From positions 1-64,000 of the forward strand of contig CAZMAT010000005.1 in the NCBI GenBank assembly GCA_964564435.1: a stretch of DNA of 64,000 bases. The letters run 5' to 3'. Below, in pieces: positions 52,560-59,543 of the stretch; position 1 is the first letter of the stretch; each line of letters starts with the position of its first letter. This DNA comes from Fermentibacter sp964564435 (lineage in GTDB: Bacteria > Fermentibacterota > Fermentibacteria > Fermentibacterales > Fermentibacteraceae). Under the pieces are notes generated by a model. The model made no database searches. It saw nothing but the letters and a program-made list of their open reading frames with translations, and had not been told where the DNA came from. Both the position numbers and the translations under genes were made by a program.

Positions 52560-53465
52560 TCAGAACACCGACTGCCTGGCGCCGGTACGGATGATGAAGT
52601 CGTCAGGATCTATCTGGACGCCGTCGCAGAGGACCTCGTAATGGAGGTGCGGGCCGACCGCCCTCCCGGTCATCCCCATTCGCGACAGGAGGTCGCCCCT
52701 CCGGACCGACTGCCCCACCGTGACGCACACCGACGAGCAGTGGGCGAACCTCGTGGAGATCCTCGCGGTGTGCCGGACGATGACCTCGAGGCCGTATCCG
52801 GATGTCCATCCGCAGAAGGTCACCACACCGTCGGCCGGGGCGTAGATCGGCGTGCCGGTCCCCTCGGCGATGTCGATGCCCTGGTGCCTTCGCACGGCAC
52901 CCGTGAACGGGTCTATGCGCGAACCGAAGTCGCTGACGTAGTAACCCTCCGCCGGCCAGATGGAGGGGATCCGCCTCAGCTGCTCGGTGATCTCGAGGAA
53001 GTGGGCCGCCAGGGAGTCGTAGGCCTCGAGCTCGGCGTCGGCCAGGCGTTCCGCGAGGACCAGCCTGAGGTCGATGTCGTCGATGTACCTGAAGAGCTCC
53101 TGCTCGGATTCGGGGTCGGAAAGGGCGGAACCGGGGAGGAGGGACGAGAAGTCCATGTTCAGGCCCGCACCGGCGAGCATGATCCGCTCCTCCCTCTCGG
53201 CGATGTCGACCAGGCGCGCCGAGAGCTCGTCGACCCGCTCGCTGAGCTGGTAGATCTCCCCTTCGAGAACGGCCTCGTCGCGTCCCGCCCCGGTGAGACC
53301 GTGCCTCATGCCGGCGGCCCGCCCGAGCATGAAGGCCGCCCCGATGAGGCCCGAGATGGCGAGCGAGACGAACAGGCCGGCGAGCTGGAGCCTCAGCCTG
53401 GTGAGGACGACCGGGCGCCCCCTTCCGGAGCGCCACGGTACCCAGTGGATAGTGCCTAGGCGCAT
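52560..53465 (-). CDS. Membrane-anchored M23 metallopeptidase
   Basis: This 301-residue protein has one membrane helix (LAGLFVSLAISGLIGAAFML), a coiled-coil periplasmic segment (about 60-170) and a C-terminal LytM domain. The M23 zinc motifs are complete: RRHQGIDIA (HxxxD), FAHCSSV and GPHLHYEV (HxH). It is therefore probably an active peptidoglycan endopeptidase rather than an EnvC-like activator. ATG at 53465 lies 17 bases after the rpoD stop. It would act at the cell wall, in growth or division. Confidence 0.92.
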   Translation of the reverse strand: MRLGTIHWVPWRSGRGRPVVLTRLRLQLAGLFVSLAISGLIGAAFMLGRAAGMRHGLTGAGRDEAVLEGEIYQLSERVDELSARLVDIAEREERIMLAGAGLNMDFSSLLPGSALSDPESEQELFRYIDDIDLRLVLAERLADAELEAYDSLAAHFLEITEQLRRIPSIWPAEGYYVSDFGSRIDPFTGAVRRHQGIDIAEGTGTPIYAPADGVVTFCGWTSGYGLEVIVRHTARISTRFAHCSSVCVTVGQSVRRGDLLSRMGMTGRAVGPHLHYEVLCDGVQIDPDDFIIRTGARQSVF

Positions 53466-53481
53466 CGGGCCGCCGGACGGA

Positions 53482-54324
53482 TCAGCCCAGGAACAGGAGC
53501 AGGGTGTTGCCGTCGGCCGATTCGTACAGCTTGCTGATCGCCCTGTTCTTGAGCTGCCTCACCCTCTCGCGGCTGATGCCCATGGTGCGGCCTATCTCTG
53601 CGAGAGTGTGCCTGCGGTCGGTGCCTATGCCGAAGAAGAGGCAGATGATGGTCTTCTCGCGGTGGTCGAGGATCTCGAGCATCAGGTCGACGCTCTTCTT
53701 CATGGCCTCGTGGACTACGGCCTCGTCGGGAGAGATCTGGTTGTCGCTCGCGATCATCTCCTGGAAGGTCTTGTCGCTGCCTTCGTACACAGGGCTGTCG
53801 AGCGAGAGGTGGGTGCTGTGGATGGACATCATGCCCTCCACCTCCTCGCGGGAGACGTCGAGCTCCCTGGCGATCTCGTCGGTGGTGGGGTCGCGGCCGA
53901 GGGTGTGGCCGAGCTCGCGCGTGGCGCGGCCCATCTTGTAGAGCTCGCCCACCCTGTTCAGGGGGAGCCTCACTATCCGGGACTGTTCGGCGAGGGCCTG
54001 CAGTATGGCCTGCCTGATCCACCACACTGCATACGTGATGAACCTGCAGCCCTTCGTCTCGTCGAAGCCCTTGGCAGCTCTTATCAGGCCGACGTTGCCC
54101 TCGTTGATCAGATCCTCGAGGGCCACGCCCTGGTTCGCGTACTGCTTGGCGATGCTGACCACGAAACGCAGGTTGGCCTCGGTGAGGAGGTTGAGCGCGG
54201 CCTGCTCGCCGGCGCGGATCCTCCTGGCCAGATCGGCCTCCTGCTCGGAGGTCAGGGTCTCCTTGCACCCGATTTCACGGAGATAGAGTTCGAGGGATCT
54301 GCCCTCGGTCCTCCTCGTAGCCAA
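53482..54324 (-). CDS. rpoD: Primary-type RNA polymerase sigma factor (Bacteroidota-like RpoD)
   Basis: This 280-residue sigma-70 factor lacks the long region 1.1 and non-conserved region of proteobacterial RpoD. It contains region 1.2 (LELYLREIGCKETLTSEQEA), region 2 (NLRFVVSIAKQYANQGVALE, FITYAVWWIRQAILQALAEQ), region 3 and region 4.2 (TLAEIGRTMGISRERVRQLK). The length and sequence match the single primary sigma factor of Bacteroidota (about 287 residues), although an RpoS-like secondary role cannot be excluded. The TTG start at 54324 follows GGAAGGGCGG. The region upstream contains a long palindrome and several TTGAC boxes. Confidence 0.94.
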   Translation of the reverse strand: MATRRTEGRSLELYLREIGCKETLTSEQEADLARRIRAGEQAALNLLTEANLRFVVSIAKQYANQGVALEDLINEGNVGLIRAAKGFDETKGCRFITYAVWWIRQAILQALAEQSRIVRLPLNRVGELYKMGRATRELGHTLGRDPTTDEIARELDVSREEVEGMMSIHSTHLSLDSPVYEGSDKTFQEMIASDNQISPDEAVVHEAMKKSVDLMLEILDHREKTIICLFFGIGTDRRHTLAEIGRTMGISRERVRQLKNRAISKLYESADGNTLLLFLG

Positions 54325-54381
54325 GTGACACCGCCCTTCCGAAAACCCGTTCCATTCATTCGGCGTATAACCCGGGGACGC

Positions 54382-54413
54382 TCCGCCGGTTCCCCCGGGG
54401 GGGAGCCGGCGGA
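54382..54413. repeat. Long palindrome in the rpoD leader
   Basis: TCCGCCGGTTCCCCC pairs with GGGGGAGCCGGCGGA (one G-T pair). It is centred about 75 bases before the rpoD start. It could be a leader hairpin controlling rpoD or a terminator-like barrier between the divergent genes. Confidence 0.55.
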
Positions 54414-54447
54414 CGGGGCATGCCTTTCGCGTGATCCGGCAACATCC

Positions 54448-54561
54448 GTCAAGCCCGCCGCCGTGTCAATACCAGAGCTCTTGGTGTTGCACGGCTTGAT
54501 ATTATGACCGCACACGACCCGCCAGACCCATGAGTGTCAACCATTCCGGGCATGCCGTCAA
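54448..54561 (-). promoter_or_regulatory. Four TTGAC boxes upstream of rpoD
   Basis: TTGAC occurs on the minus strand at 54561, 54540, 54469 and 54452 (two TTGACA, two TTGACG). They could be tandem -35 boxes, but no box has a strong -10 at 16-18 bases, so the promoter of rpoD is not settled. Confidence 0.3.
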
Positions 54562-54600
54562 GGGTTGACCGCAGCCTTCCCGCACGACACGTTGCGGGCT

Positions 54601-55536
54601 ATGGAATCGAACCTGCTCGAGCGCGAGGAGACGTGCTGCGTGCTGTGCGGATCGAGTGAGCGCACGATCCTCAGCGTCCAGGACACGTGGCCGGTGGCGA
54701 GGTGCTCGGTGTGCGGGCTCGTCTACCTCTCCGAGAGGCCGCGCGAATCGGCGCTCGCCGAGCTGTACGGGAGCGAGTACTACAGCGCCGGGACCACCGG
54801 GTACAGGGACTATGTCGACACCTTCGGGAGACATGCCGACATCTTCGCCAGGCTGTTCGCCAGGCGCGAGTCGGACCTCCGCGGGCGCGTCACGACCGGT
54901 CGGAGGATCCTCGAGGTGGGATGCGCGCACGGATTCCTGCTCGACTATCTCCGAAGCCGCGGCTGGGACGTGGAGGGCATCGAGGTGAGCCCGCTGTCGT
55001 CATCCTTCGCCCGCGAGCATTTCGGCCTCCGCGTCAGCACGGGCACCGTCGAGAGCGCGCCCCTCCCCCGCGGCTCGTACGATGCCGTCCTCCTCCTCGA
55101 TGTCCTGGAACACCTCCACAGGCCCTTCGACACCCTCTCGCGCATCGCCGGACTGCTCGTACCCGGAGGAACGCTGGTGGTACAGTGCCCCTGGGAGCTG
55201 ACCCACTGGGAGGAGGTGCTCCAGGCCGTCCTGAGGGGCATGAGGACCGGCGGCATAAGGCCGGATTCGATACCGGCCCACCTCTACTTCTTCGGCCCCA
55301 GGACGCTCGAGGCGGTGCTCTCGAAGGGGGGCTTCCGAGTCACAGCCAGGCAGTCCGGCAACTACGGGGAGATCCGCGGCAGGGTCTCGCCCCCCGCGGT
55401 GCGCACCGGATCGCCCCTCGAGCAGGCCTTCAGGTTCGCGTACTTCCGCCTCGGGGTCAGGAGGGTGCTCTACCGGGCTTCGGCCGCCGCGGGCCTCGGC
55501 AACGGCCTGATAAGATACGCTACGCCCCTCTCGTGA
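54601..55536 (+). CDS. Zinc-ribbon class I SAM methyltransferase, surface-sugar type
   Basis: This 311-residue protein has an N-terminal four-cysteine zinc ribbon (CCVLCG...CSVCGLVYL) joined to a methyltransferase domain: motif I ILEVGCAHGFLLDYL, VEGIEVSPLSSS, DAVLLLDVLEHLHRP and LLVPGGTLVVQCP. This arrangement is common in methyltransferases of surface polysaccharide clusters. The ATG at 54601 has only a weak ribosome binding site (GCGGG); a TTG at 54565 would add 12 residues. Its stop overlaps the next ATG (TGATG), starting a three-gene plus-strand cluster with a nucleotidyltransferase-like protein and a GmhA-like isomerase. Confidence 0.87.
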   Translation: MESNLLEREETCCVLCGSSERTILSVQDTWPVARCSVCGLVYLSERPRESALAELYGSEYYSAGTTGYRDYVDTFGRHADIFARLFARRESDLRGRVTTGRRILEVGCAHGFLLDYLRSRGWDVEGIEVSPLSSSFAREHFGLRVSTGTVESAPLPRGSYDAVLLLDVLEHLHRPFDTLSRIAGLLVPGGTLVVQCPWELTHWEEVLQAVLRGMRTGGIRPDSIPAHLYFFGPRTLEAVLSKGGFRVTARQSGNYGEIRGRVSPPAVRTGSPLEQAFRFAYFRLGVRRVLYRASAAAGLGNGLIRYATPLS

Positions 55537-56366
55537 TGGACTGCATCCACGTCCCCCACTGGGCCCCGGCTCCGGGGTTCTTCGGACCCGGCAGCAGGCT
55601 TCCCGGAGGCGCCACGATCGAGCAGGCCGAACTTGCGATCCTGGAGCGCGCCGTACCGGGCAGGATCATCAGGCAGGGGCGGATCGCCCCGGGTTTCGCG
55701 GATGGCCTGTCCGATCCCTTCCTGCTCGTCCACGGCACGGGGATGCGCAGTTTCGACGCGTCCTCGCTGCTCGACGAGTTGACGGACCGGCATGCCGGCG
55801 CGCTGGTGGTGGCCCATCCGCGACCAGGAGCCGGCCGGTCCCTCCTGAGCGATCCGGACGGGCGGCTCTCGTCCTTCGGCAGCGATCAGGCCTCCAATCT
55901 GAGGGATTCCGGGGTCTGGCTGGTCGGCCGGGAGATCGCAGGCGCCGGAGCAGCCGCCCTCTCGTCCCCCCATGCATTCCTCGCCGCTGCGATGGAGTCG
56001 GGCGCGGCTCTATATTCCGAGTGCCTCGCCCGGTACTGCAGGGTCGTGGAGTCCCCGGCGGACTTTCTCGCGCTGTGCGGAGACGTCCTCGGCGGAAGGA
56101 TCCCTCAGGCGGCGGGGCTGGAAGCGATCCCGCCCATCGTGGATCCTTCGGCGGCGATAGGAGAGGGCACACTGATCGAAGGGCTGGTCTGGATCGACGG
56201 CGGAGCCAGGATAGGCAGGGACTGCCGGATCGAGGACTCGGTCGTGCTCGGGGGCGCCATCGTGGGAGAAGGCTCCAGCCTCCGGAACACGCTCGTCATG
56301 CCGGGGTGCAGGGTGGCCGCCTTCTCGGACTCGTCCGACAAGTACATCGAGATCATCGGAGGATGA
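55536..56366 (+). CDS. Hexapeptide-repeat, nucleotidyltransferase-like protein
   Basis: This 276-residue protein ends in a left-handed beta-helix of hexapeptide repeats (PIVDPSAAIGEGTLIEGLVW, ARIGRDCRIEDSVVLGG, AIVGEGSSLRNTLVMPGCRV), as in sugar-phosphate nucleotidyltransferases and GlmU-like proteins. The N-terminal 180 residues have the right size for a nucleotidyltransferase core but lack the GxGTRL nucleotide motif, so catalytic activity is doubtful. It is translationally coupled to the methyltransferase and followed at once by a GmhA-like gene, which suggests a role in heptose or surface-sugar activation. The specific reaction is unknown. Confidence 0.74.
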   Translation: MDCIHVPHWAPAPGFFGPGSRLPGGATIEQAELAILERAVPGRIIRQGRIAPGFADGLSDPFLLVHGTGMRSFDASSLLDELTDRHAGALVVAHPRPGAGRSLLSDPDGRLSSFGSDQASNLRDSGVWLVGREIAGAGAAALSSPHAFLAAAMESGAALYSECLARYCRVVESPADFLALCGDVLGGRIPQAAGLEAIPPIVDPSAAIGEGTLIEGLVWIDGGARIGRDCRIEDSVVLGGAIVGEGSSLRNTLVMPGCRVAAFSDSSDKYIEIIGG

Positions 56367-56367
56367 C

Positions 56368-56940
56368 ATGCTCGAAATGATCCGCTCCTACCTCGACGGA
56401 GTCGGCAGCCTGGTCATGAGGATCCCTCCCGAGGAGATCCGCCGTGTCACGGACATCATCTTCAGGGCCTGGAGATCTGGGCGCAGGGTGATGGTCTTCG
56501 GGAACGGAGGGGGATCCGCCACGTCGGCCCACTTCGTGTGCGACCTGGCGAAGGGGACGGCCGCGCCCGGCAGGAGGAGGCTGAAGGCCATCTCGCTGGC
56601 CGAGAACGTGCCGCTCCTTACGGCGTGGGCCAACGACACCGACTACACCAACACATTCGGCGAGCAGCTCAGGAATCTGGTGGAGGCGGGGGACGTGGTG
56701 ATCGGGCTCTCGGGCAGCGGCAGGAGCCCGAACGTGGTCAACGCCCTCAAGCTGGCGAACGAAGCAGGGGCTGTCACAGTGCTGTTCTCGGGATTCGACG
56801 GCGGGGAGGCGGCACGGGTGGCGTCCGAATCCATAATAGTCCCGTCGGACGACATGCAGATGATCGAGGACGTGCACCTGATGCTGGCGCACATCGTGTT
56901 CAGGTGCGTCCGCGGGCGGATGGAGTCGGAAGAGGGCTAG
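56368..56940 (+). CDS. gmhA: GmhA-like phosphosugar isomerase (SIS domain)
   Basis: This 190-residue SIS-domain protein resembles sedoheptulose-7-phosphate isomerase, the first step of ADP-heptose synthesis for LPS core. It shows FGNGGGSATSAHFVCDLAKG, IGLSGSGRSPNVVNALKLA and the C-terminal MIEDVHLMLAHIV. Against E. coli GmhA zinc ligands (His61, Glu65, Gln172, His180) it has His55, Asp59, Glu167 and His175: two conservative changes of ligand. DiaA-type proteins share the fold but usually lose these residues. It starts two bases after the previous stop and its end overlaps the convergent gene by four bases (CTAG). Confidence 0.88.
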   Translation: MLEMIRSYLDGVGSLVMRIPPEEIRRVTDIIFRAWRSGRRVMVFGNGGGSATSAHFVCDLAKGTAAPGRRRLKAISLAENVPLLTAWANDTDYTNTFGEQLRNLVEAGDVVIGLSGSGRSPNVVNALKLANEAGAVTVLFSGFDGGEAARVASESIIVPSDDMQMIEDVHLMLAHIVFRCVRGRMESEEG

Positions 56941-57350
56941 GAGGGCATCCAGCCTTCGAAGTCGTCGCCGCCCCCGGCGAGCACGTCCTTCAGTGCGTCC
57001 CTGAAGATCCCGACGCCCGACTCGCCCATCTCGGGGAACCGCGACTTCCAGAGCTGCCACGACCTGTCTATCTCGGCCTTCAGGAGCATCGGGAGGCTGC
57101 CGTCGAGGCGGGCCTTCTCGACCGTGTCCCTGTTGTAAACGACCATGTCGCTCGCAAGGACCCTGGCGAGGCGCCTGGCCCGGGTGGCGGCGTCCTCCTC
57201 GGCCGGCTCCTCCCTGCCGCGCCTGTCCGGCCCGGCCGAGATCGTGAAGACTTCCGAGCAGCTCCTGCACCTGAGCTTGCGCGGCCCGGCGCCGAGCCTG
57301 TCCTCCGGTATCTGATAGCGCTTACCGCAGCTTGGACACTCGACTATCAT
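56937..57350 (-). CDS. Zinc-ribbon (MJ0042-type) small protein
   Basis: This 137-residue protein begins with a four-cysteine ribbon (Cys5, Cys8, Cys28, Cys31; VECPSCGKRYQIPEDRL...LRCRSC) of the MJ0042 class. It continues with a charged linker and a helical C-terminus (YNRDTVEKARLDGSLPMLLK, DALKDVLAGGG). Many such proteins occur in deltaproteobacteria and FCB bacteria without known function. The ATG has AGAGGGG upstream and overlaps the aminotransferase stop (ATGA). It is the last gene of the pilQ-rsmD-coaD series. Confidence 0.8.
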   Translation of the reverse strand: MIVECPSCGKRYQIPEDRLGAGPRKLRCRSCSEVFTISAGPDRRGREEPAEEDAATRARRLARVLASDMVVYNRDTVEKARLDGSLPMLLKAEIDRSWQLWKSRFPEMGESGVGIFRDALKDVLAGGGDDFEGWMPS

Positions 57351-58516
57351 CGGATACCCCTCTTGGCTAGGAAGGATGCCAGACGTTCCACCCCGCCGCG
57401 AATATCCCCGTCGGAAGCCGCGAAGGAAAGCCTGAGCCTGTTCTCCACGCCGAACGCGCTCCCGGGTATGACCGCAAGCCCTTCCTCGTCGAGCAGCTGG
57501 CCGCAGAATTCCGCGCTCGAGAGCCCGATCGACGGAGGATAGCCGGCGAACACGTAGAACGCCCCTTCCGGCTTCGGGAAGGACATCCCCGGGATCCCCG
57601 AGAGAAGGGAGCAGATCAGGTCGCGCCGCGATGCGAACGAAGCGAGCATCGACCTGCGCTCGCCCTCGGCATCCCCCGAGACCACCGCCAGGGAGGCCCA
57701 CTGGGAGATCGAGCAGGGATTGGAGGTGGTGTGCTCCTGCACGCGGATCGAGAGCTTCGCCCAGTCGACCGGAGCCACCGCCCAGCCTATCCGCCACCCC
57801 GTCATCGCGAAGGTCTTGGACACCCCCGAGACGATGACGGCCCTGTCGCGGAGCTCGGGCCTGAAGTCGAGGACGTGGGGCGCAGCCTGGCCGGTGAAGA
57901 CGAGATCCTCGTAGATGTCGTCCGAGATGACCCACATGCGGGTTGCAGCGAGAGCGTCGGCGAGTTCTCGGGCTTCTCCGGGCGTGTAGACGCATCCCGA
58001 AGGGTTGCCCGGGGAGTTGAGTATCACGCCGGAGACTCCGGATGAGGCTGCCTCCTCGACGTCGGCCGCCGTGATCAGGGAGTGGCCCGACCCCGGGTAG
58101 ACCGGCTGCCCGCCGGCCAGGCGCACCATCTCGGGGTAGCTCACCCAGTACGGCAGAGGGATGAGCACCCTGTCGCCGGGATTGATGGCGGCCATCAGCA
58201 GGTTGGCGAGGCTGTGCTTCGCACCGCAGCTCACCACGACCTCTGCGGGCTTGAACTCGATGCCGCGCCTTCGCGATGTGGCGGATGCCACCGCCTCGCG
58301 AAGCTCGGGGATGCCTGCGGTCGGTGTGTACCCCGTCCTGCCCTGCTCCATCGCCCTCACCGCAGCCTCGCAGGCTGCAGGCGGGCTGGGGAAGTCGGGC
58401 TGGCCGGCGGAGAGAGCGATGATCGACCTTCCCTGCCGGGTGAGCTCGGCCGCCCTGGCGGTGAGCTGAAGGGTCGCTGAAGGCTGGAGACTCGCGATGT
58501 TCCTGGAATAGTTCAT
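57347..58516 (-). CDS. aspC: Class I aminotransferase, aspartate aminotransferase type
   Basis: This 389-residue PLP aminotransferase has the usual start region (LTRQGRSIIALSAGQPDF), TGYTPTAGIPELREA, the NSPGNPSG loop, the Schiff-base lysine segment SGVSKTFAMTGWRIG and the substrate-carboxylate arginine in NRLRLSFA. Family I-gamma aspartate/prephenate aminotransferases share these features, so substrate breadth is open. The ATG overlaps the coaD stop (ATGA), and its own stop overlaps the zinc-ribbon gene. Confidence 0.93.
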   Translation of the reverse strand: MNYSRNIASLQPSATLQLTARAAELTRQGRSIIALSAGQPDFPSPPAACEAAVRAMEQGRTGYTPTAGIPELREAVASATSRRRGIEFKPAEVVVSCGAKHSLANLLMAAINPGDRVLIPLPYWVSYPEMVRLAGGQPVYPGSGHSLITAADVEEAASSGVSGVILNSPGNPSGCVYTPGEARELADALAATRMWVISDDIYEDLVFTGQAAPHVLDFRPELRDRAVIVSGVSKTFAMTGWRIGWAVAPVDWAKLSIRVQEHTTSNPCSISQWASLAVVSGDAEGERRSMLASFASRRDLICSLLSGIPGMSFPKPEGAFYVFAGYPPSIGLSSAEFCGQLLDEEGLAVIPGSAFGVENRLRLSFAASDGDIRGGVERLASFLAKRGIR

Positions 58517-59019
58517 GATCCCCGCCGCTCCGTAAGGCCCTCGGCGCGGCGCAGTGCATCCTCGACGCACGGCTGCACCAGGGCGGAGAGGTCCCCTCCG
58601 TAGGCTGCGATCTCCTTCACGACCGTGGAGGAGAGGTACATGTTGTGCTCGGCCGGCATCAGATAGACCCCGGTGATGTCGGGCGCGAGCTTCCTGTTCA
58701 TGAGCTGCATCTGGAATTCATACTCAAAATCGGAATTGGCTCGCAATCCCCTGATGAAGACCCGGGCTCCCGCCCTCTTCATGTAATCGACCAGCAGCCC
58801 GTCGAAGGCTTCCACACCGACCCCCGTGATGCCGGCCTCTTCGAGCGACCTCCTGGCGAGGTCCACCCGCTCCTCGACACGGAAGAGGAGCCTCTTGGAG
58901 CTTCGCTGCACCACCGCCACCCTGAGTTCCCCGAATATCCCGGCCGCGACCCTGACCACGTCGAGGTGCCCCCGGGTCATCGGGTCGAAAGTCCCGGGGT
59001 AGATCACCAGCCCGCTCAT
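58513..59019 (-). CDS. coaD: Phosphopantetheine adenylyltransferase CoaD
   Basis: CoaD performs the penultimate step of coenzyme A synthesis, ATP plus 4'-phosphopantetheine to dephospho-CoA. The 168-residue protein opens with IYPGTFDPMTRGHLDV (the TxGH nucleotidyltransferase motif), has FIRGLRANSDFEYEFQM and AEHNMYLSSTVVKEIA (the ISSTxxR-type motif, here with lysine), and is of usual length. The ATG overlaps the rsmD stop (ATGA). The rsmD-coaD pair is a widely conserved neighbourhood. Confidence 0.97.
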   Translation of the reverse strand: MSGLVIYPGTFDPMTRGHLDVVRVAAGIFGELRVAVVQRSSKRLLFRVEERVDLARRSLEEAGITGVGVEAFDGLLVDYMKRAGARVFIRGLRANSDFEYEFQMQLMNRKLAPDITGVYLMPAEHNMYLSSTVVKEIAAYGGDLSALVQPCVEDALRRAEGLTERRGS

Positions 59020-59534
59020 CGCATCCACCGCCACGCGAGCGTCGTCTCGCCGTACCGCCTGCGCTCCCAGGAGCCGTCGGTTCCCAGGCTCGACGGGACC
59101 TCCACCATGACTATCCCCCCGGGAGCAGCCAGGGATCCCCAGTCGAGCCCGAAGGCCCATGAGTAGACCTCTGTCGACGAGTAGGGCGGGTCGATGAAGA
59201 CGAGGGACGGCTTCGTCAGAACGGAAAGATCGATGCATGTGACGTCGCCGCAGGCCAGCTCCACTTTTCCCGTGGCCCCCAGGGACGAGAGCGCCTCCCT
59301 CACGAAGCGGACCGCCCTGCGGTCGCTGTCGACGAACGAGCATCCCGCCGCCCCTGCGCTGAGGCACTCGATCCCGAAGGCCCCGCTGCCGCAGCAGAGG
59401 TCCCAGACGTGACCGCCCTCGAAGCTCCCCGCTATGTCCATGGCCGCCGATCTTGTGCGTCCCGAGGACGGCCTCATGATGTCAGGAGGGCGGAGAACAC
59501 GGCCTTTCCATGTCCCCCGCCCTATCCTGAGCAC
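59016..59534 (-). CDS. rsmD: 16S rRNA (guanine(966)-N2)-methyltransferase RsmD
   Basis: RsmD methylates G966 of 16S rRNA. The 172-residue protein starts LRIGRGTWKGRVLRPP and continues MRPSSGRTRSAAMDIA, matching the family opening. Motif I is VWDLCCGSGAFGIECLSAG, and the catalytic motif is FIDPPYSSTEVY. It is slightly short at the C-terminus. GTG at 59534 lies nine bases after the pilQ stop and overlaps coaD downstream. The ribosome binding site is weak (GCGGAC), in keeping with coupling to pilQ. Confidence 0.94.
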   Translation of the reverse strand: MLRIGRGTWKGRVLRPPDIMRPSSGRTRSAAMDIAGSFEGGHVWDLCCGSGAFGIECLSAGAAGCSFVDSDRRAVRFVREALSSLGATGKVELACGDVTCIDLSVLTKPSLVFIDPPYSSTEVYSWAFGLDWGSLAAPGGIVMVEVPSSLGTDGSWERRRYGETTLAWRWMR

Positions 59535-59543
59535 TTCAGTCCG

